From positions 5,332,001-5,396,000 of the forward strand of contig NC_091973.1 in the NCBI RefSeq assembly GCF_036711975.1: a DNA stretch of 64,000 nt, read 5' to 3'. The DNA is from Onthophagus taurus. Taxonomy: Eukaryota; Arthropoda; Insecta; Coleoptera; Scarabaeidae. Shown here in pieces: positions 11,001-23,074 of this stretch. The notes beneath the pieces were generated by a model. The model did not search any database, was not told the origin of the DNA, and saw nothing but the letters and a program-made list of their open reading frames with translations. A program made the translations under genes and the position numbers. Each line of letters begins with the position of its first letter. Position 1 is the first letter of the stretch.

Positions 11001-14000
11001 AATTGCAGTTCATATCCCACGCCTCGCCCGCAAGCGACCAATGCATCAAATGAACGATATCATTTAAAATTGCCGAGGTCGCTTGTGGGAGAGGCGCTAC
11101 AACTAATAGACGACTTGCTTTACTCATATCCAGCGCCTCGCCCGCAAGCGACCTCGGCGGAGTGAAAATAAATTAAGGTGTTATATGCTTAGTTCGCTTT
11201 CCAGTGCATCAAATGAACGATATCATCTAATATTGCCGAGGTCGCTTGCGGGCGAGGCGCTACAACTAATAGACGACTTGCTTTACTCATATCCAGCCCC
11301 TCGCCCGCAAGCGACCTCGGCGGAGTGAGAATAAATTAAGGTGTTATATGCTTAGTTTGCTTTCCAATGCATCAAATGAACAATATCAATGAATATTGCC
11401 GAGGTCGCTTGCGGGCGAGGCGCTACAACTAATAGACGACTCGCTTTACGTTGATGTACTCATATCTAGCGCCTCGCCCGCAAGCGACCTCGGCGGAATA
11501 AGAATAAATTAAGGTGTTACATGCTTAATTCGCTTTCCAATGCATCAAATGAACGATATCATCTAATATTGCCGAGGTCGCTTGTGGGCGAGGAGCTACA
11601 ACTAATAGACGCCTCGCCCGCAAGCGACCTCGGCGGAGTGAGAATAAATTAAGGTGTTATATGCTTAGTTTGCTTTCAAATGCATCAAATGAACGATATC
11701 ATCTAATATTGCCGAGGTCGCTTGCGGGCGAGCGCTACAACTAATAGACGACTCGCATTACGTTGATGTACTCATATCTAGCGCCTCGCCCGCAAGCGAC
11801 CTCGGCGGAGTGAGAATAAATTAAGGTGTTATATGCTTAATTCGCTTTCCAATGCATCAAATGAACGATATTATCTAATATTGCCGAGGTCGCTTGCGGG
11901 CGAGGTGCTACAACTAATAGATGACTTGCTTTACTCATATCACGCGCCTCGCCCGCAAGCGACCTCGGCGGAGTGAGAATAAATTAAGGTGTTATATGCT
12001 TAATTCGCTTTCCAATGCACTAAATGAACGATATTATCTAATATTGCCGAGGTCGCTTGCGGGCGAGGCGCTACAACTAATAGATGACTTGCTTTACTCA
12101 TATCACGAGCCTCGCCCGCAAGCGACCTCGGCGAAGTGAGAATAAATTAAGGTGTTATATGCTTAATTCGCTTTCCAATGCATCAAATGAACGATATCAT
12201 TTACTCTTGCCAAGGTGGCTTGCGGACAAGGTGTTACAACCGAGTTTATACTTGGTTTACGCTGATGCAGTCTCATATTAAGCGGTTGTGTCGAAAACGG
12301 CTGTTTAGAATTCAACGCAGCATTTACCAAAATATGCCAAATAATTGTGTTTGTGAATCCCCTAATCAGTTTTTCAAAGTTGTCTCTTTAATTTTATAGA
12401 GCGATTTACGCGAATTATAAATTAAAAAGAAACAGAAATAAAGCAATGTGTTATGTTAATAGTTTATCTTGCGACTCTTAACCCCGCCCTAAATTAACTT
12501 ACTATCCAAAAGCCATACATTCCAACCTAACTTCTTCTCCAGCTTTAGGAGGATTTGTAAATATTTTAGGAAAAGTGTTGGCAAATTTCAATTGTTCATA
12601 TGAAGCTATAAATAAAATAAAATAAAAAATCGTTATGGTATTGTTTTGATTAACCTACATTGTGGGTTAACTTTTAATTGAAAGAATGGTCCATTTTTTC
12701 CTGTATCTGAATAAAGAGCGTTTACGCTGCATCCATAAACGCCTCGATCGATCGTTTCTAGAGAAGAAAAGTATAATCCGCCGTCGCGCGATACGAAAAC
12801 GCGCTCATCTTCTTCGACCAAATTTGGGAAGTACTCGCGAGACCATAAATAACGAACTTTGCCGAAAAATTTTGGGGGATCGCATCCCATCACTTTACCC
12901 CAATTGTGGTCACCTTGTTCTGCGGCTCTTTTAAGTACGAATTCGTGAATGTATCCGAAATTTAACGCTATACTTTCAGAAATAATTGTACCATATTTAT
13001 TGGATGCTTTGCAATGATAATTTGCACGATCTAATTTCTAAAAATTAATTTGAATTTTAAATAATATTACTAAATATTAATATTTTTTACCTCTTCAGGT
13101 TTCATAATAATTAACATCCCTCCACTTAAAGTGTAACGATCGTCAGTTAAGGGATCAACCTGTTTTGCTGCAAGTCTGTCATTTTCATATTCTTCTTTAA
13201 ACCATTGATAGGTAGGCGTTGGATAACCACCTGCTAAACAACTATAAAAAAATATTTTAGAATAAAAAAATTATGTCGCTTTATCAAATGAGTCATATTT
13301 TCCTTTATAACAGGCAGAAATATTTCATTTGATTCATTAGTGCTGAATTGTTCCACTGTTAACATCGAACAATACAGGTAACACTTCAATTTTTACTTTT
13401 CTTACCTTAATACAATTTGATTTAAAACTTGTCGCCTCGACACGTCGAAAATGACATCTTTAGGTTGTTGAATAAAAAACGGCCCTCGCGGGATTTTCTT
13501 AGGATCCTTAATTTCAATTCCATAAGTATACGTCCGGTTATCACCCAAAAGTCGTTGCAAGCTGAACAAATTCGCCTCGCAAATAAATTTTAAAGGCTCA
13601 TCTCCTCGAACGGGAACAAAACCCCAGTGCATTTCGCTCGTCGAAAAATTATAAACCAAATAGTCATCGCCATAATTTTTTCGAACGGGAAAAAATGCAT
13701 TTTCCATATCAACTAAGGGAGAGTCATCCGCGTTTCGCCACATATCCGGATTTTGTTGGTAAGCCCCAAAGTACCAGCGTCCTCTCAGAGAATCTTGTTT
13801 GTTTAATTCGTTTATTATAAAACCATGTTCGTCGTAACTATTTATTGATAAGAGATCCGATTCAGATGAGAAAGCCTAAACAAATTTTAAATCAATTAAT
13901 CTAAATGTCGTATTTCTTTACCATTTTTTGTACATAATAAGTACTTTAAACTACGTCATTCCTTTATTCTTTGTGAAAATGTTCTCATTTTTGTTTTCGT

Positions 14001-15408
14001 CGTATTTTTAATTGCCATTTGTTTAAGGTTTTTTTAATCAAAAAATATGGCGGTACTAAGAAAAAAATTCTCAACTAAAAAATAACCCAATATTGTATAA
14101 ATCCTCAGTGTTACTATTAACATAGAAAACTACAAATTCATCTAATTTTCATACTTTCGTATTTTTCTCAATATTTATGCATCTGAGAGCAAAAGTGAAA
14201 AAGAACAATATTATTAAGAATGAAATTTTAAATTTTAAAAGTTTTTTTGTAGCCTCCTCCGAATCCCGAGTGTTTTACCATGAAAAATTAATTAATTTTG
14301 ATCGTTATAGAAGAAATAATTTCGACCGACGTCTTCGAAGTCGGCTGAGATATTTCTTCCATAAAGTTGTTAATGGTGTGATTCAGGATTAAAAGCAGAG
14401 CAGAAGGAATTTCAAATAATCTCAATACTTAGGGCGGCTTTATTATATCGCTCGGGATTCTGAACATATTACAAATAATGCCAAAAAATAATTACAAAAA
14501 ATTTTGACAAGTAAAATTGCGTTTAAGTAGTTCGCATTGCTTTGACGTATTTAATTTATTTTGTGGTATTTGAACCTATTTTTGGTAGTTTATTGTTTGA
14601 GTAAACTCTAAGAGACAAAAACTTCAAACTAATAATGTGGTTTCCCCACTACATAGTTAATGAGGTTCTATTTCTGTACAAGTAATATTGTTGAAAATAC
14701 TCGTAGTACCTGGTTTTGATACCACATGTCATGTTTTAAATTGCTTCTATTCCAGATAATTCCAGAAATACGTATTGAAGTAAAATTAGTCGCTTTTGAG
14801 AACTTTTAAAGGTTCTATTTTGTGGAGAAATCTTATTATGTTACTTTTGATGTTGATTTCAACGCTTTAAATGATGATATACGGGTGTATGAGTTATGAG
14901 TATGTTTTCACTAAGCGATTTGATAGTTTATTATCAAGTTTATGATCTTGGTTAGTTCTTAGGACAAGTAGAGGAGCTTCAAATGACCCTTAATTTCTCT
15001 ACTGAAGGGTTGTTTGGGTCTTACAACAAGTAGAAGAGCCTCTTAATGACTCTAAAGGATTGATTGTATCCATTTATGATTTACTTCCAATGGGAAAGGT
15101 GTTTGTAAGGAAAATAGGCTGAGATTACTGCTTCTGTTATGACTTATTTATGATTTTTATTAATTAGACTTTACTTATATGTATAATTTTTTACTTACAC
15201 GACAAATATGTCTAGATTCATTATATCCCCTTAAAGGTGATTTAATAAACCTATAACATGATTGTTGATATTGTATCCAATGATCAGGACATCGTAAAGT
15301 ATCGTAATAATAAAAATCTCCAAGATTGGGTGGTCCATAAGATCCTTGGGCCCCAATAAAATCGACGAAATGGACGAAAACAAACGTAAACAATATCAAT
15401 ATCCACAT
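8034..15408 (-). CDS. Cont: Contactin (lectin-like, Ig, FN3, GPI-anchored adhesion protein)
   Basis: Contactin is an extracellular adhesion molecule of insect septate junctions. Proposed exons in transcript order: 15199-15408, 13406-13875, 13091-13241, 12659-13037, 12503-12605, 10134-10885, 9908-10080, 8492-9851 and 8034-8143. All junctions are GT-AG, phases agree, and the total is 3,708 nt (1,235 aa). Residues 1-21 form a signal peptide (MWILILFTF..). A C-type-lectin-like domain follows to about residue 215, with CPDHWIQYQQSCY and GRWYFGAY. A series of Ig domains runs to about residue 785 (I count about six). Four FN3 domains run from about 787 to 1195. The last exon encodes a small-residue/hydrophobic GPI-type tail. 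An acceptor six bases before the ATG points to an upstream 5'UTR exon. This domain order is the insect Contactin signature. The largest intron holds a repeat-bearing element. Confidence 0.92.
10939..12476. mobile_element. TIR-bounded element carrying a hairpin-forming tandem array, in contactin intron
   Basis: AGTCGCAAGATAACT (10939-10953) is inverted as AGTTTATCTTGCGACT (12461-12476). Between them lie about eight tandem units (spacing mostly 163-173 bp, one 139) seen at 11072, 11236, 11399, 11572, 11711, 11883, 12047 and 12210. Each unit contains a GC-rich arm (CGCCTCGCCCGCAAGCGACC) and its inverse about 75 bp on, so every unit folds on itself. The last 160 bp (12290-12450) match the 2050-2604 foldback family. 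There is no transposase and no clear target duplication. The whole element sits in the intron 10886-12502. Confidence 0.7.
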
Positions 15409-16021
15409 TCTAACCTAAAAATGAAATCACAACCTGTTAGATTGACTTTTAAACAAATAATAGCCGTTTTTAAACGGGTATATTGAATTTATAGCGTGTT
15501 TTCAAGCGTTAGTCATACTTTATAGCGAAATTGATGAATATATAGGGAGTGGCATACTAAATAATGTAATTAAGATTCATTATGAAACGAGGTGATTTAA
15601 TTATTCTTAAAGAATAACATTTTTAAAAAATAGATTAATTTGGGGCAATACTTACGTGTTTACATGAAAATAAAAGGGTTTTTTAAAGAACAATGACAGT
15701 TATGAGGTCTTCTTCTGGCGAGCTTAAGCATCGTGGTGGGGGTTAAAAAAGTTAAAACTTAAAACGCAAAAATAATTTATTATTTTAATCGCAATTTTTG
15801 TTTTAAATTTAAATTATTTTAGTTCTTTTAAATTTAATACGGGTTAAAACAATAAATAATTAAATTATTTTGAGTCATTTTTATTTAAATTTTCCCGCCA
15901 TTTCATATCTCATCAAAATTTATTATTAAAACAAATTTAAATAATAAAAACCTATATTGAATTACATTTAACAAATTATAAATTAAAAATTTTATCTCGA
16001 AAAAATTAAAAGTATCTAATT

Positions 16022-16145
16022 TGACTTCGTTTCATAAGGGCGATATTCGTTAATCTCCACAATCAACGCATGCGTTGTAATAGCATCCATTTTGGTAACC
16101 TCCCTTTTCGAAGGAAGTTCGTAAATATCAAAAAGCACCGTGGTA
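16022..16145 (+). promoter_or_regulatory. Possible promoter / 5'UTR exon (speculative)
   Basis: The palindrome ACGCATGCGT (16068-16077), like an NRF-1 site, lies near a CCATTTTGG box, which on the minus strand reads like a YY1-type ATGG element. On the plus strand a good donor (CACCGTG|GTAAGC) follows at 16146. A plausible reading is a 5'UTR exon of the plus-strand eIF4E gene, whose coding exon has an acceptor (TTTTTGCAG) at 16986. A contactin promoter is another option. Confidence 0.25.
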
Positions 16146-16469
16146 AGCACTTATTTATTATATTTTTACTTAATTATCAATTTTTTTATTGATTACGTTT
16201 CAAATTAAAGCTGGATGATGAAATATTTAATAAAAAATAACGTTATAAAGGTGTAATTAATCATCAAAAAGACCACAATGTTTAATGTACTATAATTTAT
16301 TTATTTTGGGTAAATTTTGGTATACATACATCTATACTAAACGAATGATATTGTTTATAAAGGTTTTCAATACTGAAAATAAAAAAGAAAAAAAAAAGTA
16401 ACCCACAAAAAGTAAATTAAACCACTTTGCTATAAAAATATATATGTATGTATGCTTAAAATAACTTTT

Positions 16470-19400
16470 TTACTGTAGCATTGAAAAATTTGTAAGTTCA
16501 GATAGTTCTCGATGAAACATCATTTGTTGTTTAATTAATTTGTTAGCTTCTTCTTCGCATTCTCGAGGCAATAAACGGTTATTTTGTTTATCGAATCCCT
16601 CTTCATCGTCTGTTGCAGAGACGTGTTTTTGTTTCGCGGTTAAAAGGGTGTTGTACATAGCCATAACCTTATTATCTACTTTACTGAGCGCCATTTTTAT
16701 CTCTTGTTTTCTCAAATCTTTCGCAACCATCGTACGAACCTTTTCTAACTCTTTTATATTGTGCTCATTTACAACTGCTAATTCTTGCTGACACTTTTTT
16801 ATTTCCAATAGTATATCATCTTCGGGTGGAAACGTCTTTGGTAAATCATCTACATCTAATATTCCTTGTTCCATAAGTTCTTTACGTAATCTTCTATCCA
16901 AACACATACCACCTCTCGGTCCATTATTATTTTTTAATGTAAAATCGGATGCTAAAACAAAAAATTAAGTATGAATATTTTTGCAGATTTAAGACGAAGA
17001 TGGGGGATGAAAAGAAAGAGAATGCGGAAAAGCAAAAATCCGTTTTAAATCCGGAAGCTCCAGCTTTCGTGATGAGAACAAAACCAATAAAACATACGTT
17101 ACCATACACTTGGACTTTTTGGTATTACAAAAGAGTCCCGGGTATTAACTATCGCGATAATCTCCACCAAGTTGTCTCGTTCGATACGCTCGAGGATTTT
17201 TGGTTGTTGTATCACCACCTTTCTTTGGTGAGCGATTTAAGAAATATGGATTATCTCATATTTAAATTGGGTGTAACACCGGTTTGGGAAGATGTTAATA
17301 ATCAGCGTGGAGGTCGCTGGGAGGTCCACATCCCTTCAGCACTCCGCAATGAGGTCTTAACCACTGTTTGGGTACAATCGGTTTTGTACTCTATTACTGA
17401 TTGGTCTCATTTCAGTCAGCAACTGTGTGGAGTTGTTGCTACAGTGCGTTATAGATACGATCGCATAGGTAAGACTTTTTTTAAGTTAAAAATTAAACTT
17501 ATTTTCTGTTTTTATAGGAATCTGGACCTCTGATGCAAATGACAGATACATAACAAACGCAATTGCTGAGGAATACCAAAACATTCTTGATGCAAACAAC
17601 TGTGGTATTTTACAATATCAACCGCATAAAGTTTTAAGCCGAAGGGCAAGAAAATCTGCAAGAAACAAATAATTTTCGAAAAAACTCACCTTTTAGTTTA
17701 CTTATAGAGTTAGGATATGATTTCAAAACTTTTTCTTCTAAAAGTCCGGCCAGTAAACGTTGCGTAAGTGGACTTGAAAATGTATCAACCATACTATAAT
17801 AAACATATATTATAACCAGAATAAAACCATAAGTTCAAACAAAAAACATACGCATTTAATCCACTTTTTTTCAAATCATTCGAAAAATTAATACTTTTAG
17901 TTTTGGTTGGTTTCCCTAAAGTAGAAAGATTCTGTTCTTGATTTAAAGTACTTTCGGCCCATTCCATCGCGTAGTGTTCCCCAATCTCCGGAATCTTTAC
18001 GTTTATATCTTGAGAACATTCTTGAATTAAATCATCCAAAAACTATCACAAAAAAAATTAATATAATATATATAATTTCTTTTTTTTTCACAAAGTTCGC
18101 GAAATTCGACGCAAATTTCTGACCATCCTGTATAATTTTTTAAAAAACTTTTCAAAGGGTCTTCAATGGGTCTTCTCTGTGCCAACCCAAAGAATATTTA
18201 GCCGGACTCGAGTGTAATTTTTTTTTTATTAAGCCAAAATTTTCGAAAAAACTGAAATAATTCAAAATGGTGCACTCTAGACATATGATGACATATCAAA
18301 TTATATTAAAATTTAACGGAAATTTCGAAAATTCAATAAAAATTGGTACATTCCATTTAAAATAATCAAAATCATCATGTCATTAGACGTTTCTGGGGTT
18401 AATAATAATAATAAACAATATTTATTGGTTCACATAAATAATAATAATAGCAAATACATTGGAAATAAACAAATTAAATTCAAAACAATGAACCAAAGAG
18501 AATGGAGTCAGTTTGGCTAGCATTGTTTTTCGCTGTTCAATGCGTTCTCTTTGACTAAAATATTTTCAGATTTCTAGCACTTCCGGTTATACCGGAAGTC
18601 GCAATCTACTTTATTTTTTTAAATGGAACACCTATATATTTTTACAAGTTTGTATTTGTCTGTCAAAGAAGATCTGGGAATCATACTAAGAACTTTGTCG
18701 CGATAAAAGATAAATTAAAAATTTCTTGATTTGTGTAAATATTATTTTCGTTATTGTTATCGATTTTAACTCTTTTTTGTACTAATATTAAGGGACCTAA
18801 CAGATAATTATTAGCTCACATGCATCAAGTGACGTAAACTTTTACAAGAATTCATTGAGAAGGCTTATTTTCCATGGCACACTAGGCCAAATATTCATAT
18901 ATAATTGTGCATTTTTCAAAAAACTCTAATTATCTCCCAAACTATTAATGTTAGGTATGGGACATATCGAATATAAAAGTTGTAGAATGGAACACCGAAG
19001 ACGACTAAACAATAAAATATGGGGGTTGCCATTTAAAAAAATTAAGTTATGGTACTTCCAAATTTCGAAAAGTTAACGCGCCATAGTAAATTGACCAAAC
19101 GTTCTAGACAGCCGTTCTTGGCACCAAAACATACTCCATCATGTTGCTTAAGCATGTTCTGAATCCTAAATTGATATCCCAAAATTTAAGTGTTCTCTGA
19201 TTTTTTGAACAAATATCTGCTGGAGCAAATTTTTCTAGAAAAATTGGAATAACTCGAGAATGGAAGAATCAAATTGCAAAAAGTAAAGTTATTTATAAAC
19301 CTTAAAAGCAGACAAATCCGAATATGTAAAAATGTACAGGATGTTCCATATAAAAAAATAAAGTCGGTGGCGACTTCCGGTATAACCGAAAATGCTAGAA

Positions 19401-20702
19401 ATCTGCAAATATTTTAGTCGAAGAGAACGCAATTGATAATGCTTATGTCCGAATTCTCAAATTTTTATTTTGGCCAGGATCCCAGAAACGTCTAATGACC
19501 GGTCTCGCTGAGACAGCCTGTATAAATTTCATTTTCTTCAAGTTTCTATGAAAACTATACATTTCAAATAAGGAAAAAATGCTGGTGAAGGAAAAAATTG
19601 GGGTTGCCATTTAAAAAATGAAGTTTTCGGGAAATTCGGCGCAAATTTCTAATTCAATAAAAATTGGTACATTCTATTTAAAATAACGAAGTTGGAGAAA
19701 ACTGAAAATATCTTAGCTGAAATGAGATAAATTTGTACTATAATGTAAATTTGTAGTATAAGTAATAATTTGAGAATGGTAAATTAAATATAATAAATAG
19801 TTACATTAACATCATCCTTGGTAACATCAGCACAATATGGTTCAATAGAAGACCAAAATTTATCAGAAGTATCATTTCTTGGTAAAATAACTTTTGGAAC
19901 TTCATGTTTTGTTGAATGTTCACCCATAAATCCATTAATGGGTGGGTTGTATTGTTTTGTTTTGAACAATCTGGACCCATTCTTTGTGTCTTTGTACTTT
20001 AACTTTTCATCAGGCCTTTTTCGTTTTAACGACGACTAGAAAAGATAATAATTTAGAATTTCTTCTTGATAGAAAATTAATAATTTGATTAACAATAAAG
20101 AATTCACCATAAAAACTGTCGTAATTGCTTTTATATATATTATTTAAATCAATTAAATCACGACTAAGTGTAGCTGAGTAACAAAAAAATTCTCCTTTGA
20201 TGAATTTTTTACTTATCAAGGAGAATTTCGCATATTTCTGTAATTACTAATCTTTGGATAAGATTTTTTTTTGAAATTACTTTTTCTATTGGTTTCCCTT
20301 TCTTTTCAACTTTATCCATTGATTCAACTTCGCTCCTCAACAACCGATTTCTAACTGCACTGGTGGATAAGAGCTTCTCAAAGTCTTGTTGAAGTTGATC
20401 CAAATCATCCATACTAACTCCATCGTCAACCGGTCTGGATAAAACTAGAACATTTAAAGGTGATTACCAAAACAATCGCGTTACAAGTCATGAATTGACT
20501 TACTTCCCGTGTACCTAGGAAGAATTTTAGCGTTATCAGACTGTTTAATAACAGGGAACGATATAGGTCCATCTGAGTCAGAGGTGAATGAATCAGCAGC
20601 TCTTTGACGTGAAGTTGATTGTTTAGCCACATCTTTTCCTTTACTACTATAGCGATTTATATTACTTTTTGTTTGGTTGTTGGATCTTTTCACTGGAATC
20701 AT
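16470..20702 (-). CDS. TADA3: Transcriptional adapter 3 (Ada3), SAGA/ATAC subunit
   Basis: Ada3 bridges the Gcn5 acetyltransferase module of the nuclear SAGA and ATAC complexes. Exons in transcript order: 20504-20702, 20281-20444 (donor could instead be at 20247), 19805-20035, 17852-18042, 17690-17793 and 16470-16951. Phases agree and the total is 1,371 nt (456 aa; human is 432). Recognisable blocks are the N-terminal DDG..MDDLDQLQQDFEKLL, the central PRNDTSDKFWSSIEPYCADV, IPEIGEHYAMEW, the SSPLTQRLLAGLLEE motif and the C-terminal helical LRKELMEQGILDVDDLP with DNKVMAMY. These match human TADA3 in order. The last intron houses an eIF4E gene on the other strand, and intron 3 carries a TIR element. 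It is head-to-head with SmD2, 455 bp apart. Confidence 0.93.
17000..17672 (+). CDS. eIF4E-family cap-binding protein, divergent, nested in TADA3 intron
   Basis: Exons 17000-17468 and 17518-17672 (49-nt intron) give 207 aa; the start is MGDEKKEN. eIF4E proteins bind the mRNA 5' cap in the cytoplasm. The fold is complete: W38, W68 in LEDFW (the 4E-BP/4G contact), W96-E97 (cap contact, PVWED), GGRW at 104-107 and W159. Canonical cap-stacking Trp56 is replaced by Tyr51 (NYRDNL), a substitution typical of class II (4EHP) proteins, yet the remainder reads closer to class I. The usual C-terminal Ser/Thr-rich tail with the Mnk site is missing and ends instead in a basic RRARKSARNK. The gene fills the 738-bp TADA3 intron, stopping 17 bp short of the next TADA3 exon. 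An acceptor at 16986 implies a 5'UTR intron. Confidence 0.85.
18380..19508. mobile_element. TIR element in TADA3 intron 3
   Basis: TCATTAGACGTTTCTGGG (18380-18397) is exactly inverted at 19491-19508. Further in, a block with GCGTTCTCTT..CTAAAATATTTTCAG..GCACTTCCGG (18541-18602) is inverted at 19370-19433. A perfect palindrome CTTCCGGTTATACCGGAAG sits at 18583-18601. The arms are about 200 bp or more. There is no coding capacity. The class is unknown. Confidence 0.7.
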
Positions 20703-21157
20703 ATCAAAGATCTAAAAAAATATGACAGATAGTTGACATAACCTCAATAACCGATTTTTTAATAATTATTTACTTAATTACAACCAACTGGACGTGTTAA
20801 ATTAGCTAATTAAAACGATAATTTATCTTATTGACAAGTTTTTTAATAATTTATTCTCTTTATATTTACGTTCGTTATTTTGTAAACAATTTCCTACTTC
20901 CGTTCCCCACCTCGGGTGATCCCTAAAAACCCTACAAGGCTACCATTTTTATTAAAACTCAATTTGCTCTTTTTAAAATACAATTTTATTCAAATCATTC
21001 TTTTACAACTCGAAATTAACAAAAAATACGAAATAAATAATAACCTAAAATAAATAATCTCAAAAATTTTATCAATCATCGTTAGTTAAAGTTGGCAACC
21101 CTTGTATTAGACATAACCTAAAACGCTTCCGATTAACCTTAAAAAAACCCAAAATAA
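20703..21157. promoter_or_regulatory. Shared divergent upstream region of TADA3 and SmD2
   Basis: This 455-bp interval separates the two start codons, transcribed away from each other. It is AT-rich with a short GC patch near 20900-20940. No defined factor site is convincing. Function as a bidirectional promoter is inferred from position only. Confidence 0.45.
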
Positions 21158-21565
21158 ATGTAAGTAATGTTTTAAACGTGCTAAATTATTATTAATTTTT
21201 TTTTCTGAAGGGCTTTAACTAAACCTAAATCGGAAATGACGGCGGAAGAGCTCCAGGCGCGCGAAGAAGAAGAATTCAACACCGGCCCTCTTTCAGTGTT
21301 AACAATGTCTGTTCGTAACAACACTCAAGTGCTTATTAATTGCAGAAACAACAAAAAATTGTTAGGAAGAGTTAAAGCTTTCGATAGACATTGTAATATG
21401 GTACTAGAGAATGTTAAAGAAATGTGGACAGAACAGCCTCGACCTGGCAAAGGAAAGAAAAAGTCTAAACCAGTTAACAAAGATCGTTTTATATCTAAGA
21501 TGTTCTTAAGGGGCGATTCAGTTATATTAGTGGTTAGAAACCCACTTGCTGCGTCTAATAAGTAA
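21158..21565 (+). CDS. SmD2: Small nuclear ribonucleoprotein Sm D2
   Basis: SmD2 is one of the seven Sm ring proteins on U1, U2, U4 and U5 snRNAs. The start codon is split: AT at 21158-21159, donor GTAAGT, and then G at 21211, giving [15 protein letters not shown] and 118 aa, the same length as human SNRPD2. The Sm1/Sm2 fold is intact: [37 protein letters not shown], the [13 protein letters not shown] insert and [18 protein letters not shown]. It is nearly identical to the human protein except at the ends. Without the intron the reading frame would begin at the internal ATG at 21236, losing nine residues that are conserved in the family. Confidence 0.96.
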
Positions 21566-21869
21566 TTTTTGTAACTTTTTTCATCTATTCTCTTTAGATA
21601 ACATTATTAATTTGGGTAAAAATTAATTATTAATACATACAATTCTTAAAATATATCAAGTTTATTTTATTTAAGATAACTACTACCATTAGAAGACAAC
21701 CTATATCCTAATTCCTTTTAAACTTAATAAAAAATATATGGATTTATATTTCTCATCATCTTGAGAAAAGTACTTGGAGTAAGAAACAATCTAAAATAAC
21801 CAAATGTAACTTAAATTTTTGACTTTGTTTGGATTGATATGATATGGAACAATTGCTACCTATACCATA

Positions 21870-22745
21870 CACTACCACATATAAAACTTCATAGAATCAA
21901 GAGCTTAAACAAAATTTTGCCATAAAAATAACCGATTTTTTTTATTGTAGCCTCCCATTTATGTTGAAATCGTATAAAATTTGGCACATCTCCATAATTT
22001 AGCAAAAGAAACATCTTTTTTTAATTAATTTTTATTGTACATCGATCAGAAAGATCACTTTACCTGCAATGATTTATTTTTTGCTTTAATTTTGTTACTT
22101 TGAGGATATTTAATACAAAATTAATTTCTAAAAGGAAAGATTGAAAGGAAATTTAGGAAGAGCCTTTATGTTACACAAAATTTAGCGAAATATCTAAATA
22201 TTTTTTCGGACTTTATGAAACGTCTTTTACTAATTCGCAAACATATAATGTCTCTACGAGATCAATGCTATGACGAAGCTGCAAATGCAAGTGGTGCTCT
22301 CACAAATTGTTAATGAAAAGGATAATTTTAATATTGACAAATCAGTTTTGCAAAGAAAGAGAAAAAATCCTCTTAAATTGGGCGGATCAAAAAATTAAGT
22401 CATTCATGAATTCCGATGGAATAAAACAAGCCAAAGATATTAAATAGTTTTTGTTGAAAATACTGGAGTGATTGAGGAGCACTATTTTGACATAAAACGA
22501 TTATATTTACTTAAAAATATGTTTTTTGATTATAATAAGATGCAGGAATTTCATTTAGTATCGGAAATAGCTTCATATTTTAATGAAAATGAACATCTAA
22601 AAGATTTATTTGCACACGTATTTTCAAAAATCGGCGCCTATTGTTGAACTCGTATAAAATTTGCAAAAAAAAACATCTTTTTTTAATAAATTTTTGATGT
22701 ACGTCGGCCAAAAAGACCACTTTACCTGCAATGATTTATATTTTT
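21870..22745 (+). repeat. Decayed transposon region with direct repeats
   Basis: A block of about 120 bp (TCGTATAAAATTTG..AACATCTTTTTTTAAT..GACC/CACTTTACCTGCAATGATT) at 21950-22070 recurs at 22633-22730. Between them, frame fragments at about 22225-22300 read RKHIMSLRDQCYDEAANASGA, like the YD.A.NMSG motif of hAT-family (ZMYM1-like) transposases. Stops and frameshifts are frequent. A short stretch at about 21889-21915 also recurs, inverted, at about 2804-2832. Confidence 0.4.
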
Positions 22746-23074
22746 ATTGCTTTGTTAATTCATTAAGAATATTATAAGTTTATTATTTCAGTTTATGAAT
22801 AACCGATATCGATATCTCCTGACATCTGGTGGTTACATCAACGAACTAAAATTAGTTTACCTACTATTTTTTCATCCAAAGAGTTATAAAACTCAATTTG
22901 TATTTAAATTTTTGTATTAATAACAACACAAAATAACATTGGTAATATTATTATTACTTATTCTTTAATATTATTACTATATAATTATTTTTTTAGGTTA
23001 TGGCAATACAAAATCAAGAAATCAAATTAAAATAATTAAAAATTAAATTGCAAGTGTAAGTTTAATTTATCACA

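Noticed and set aside
16022-16145. Minus-strand coding exon ending ..EINEYRPYETKSN
   Set aside because: The frame looks protein-like but has no reasonable acceptor upstream and no partner exon. The plus-strand donor and promoter-like motifs explain the segment better.
21870-22745. LTR retrotransposon defined by the two direct repeats
   Set aside because: The repeats lack TG..CA ends and a primer-binding site, and the interior has only a weak hAT-like motif, so I list it as decayed transposon sequence.
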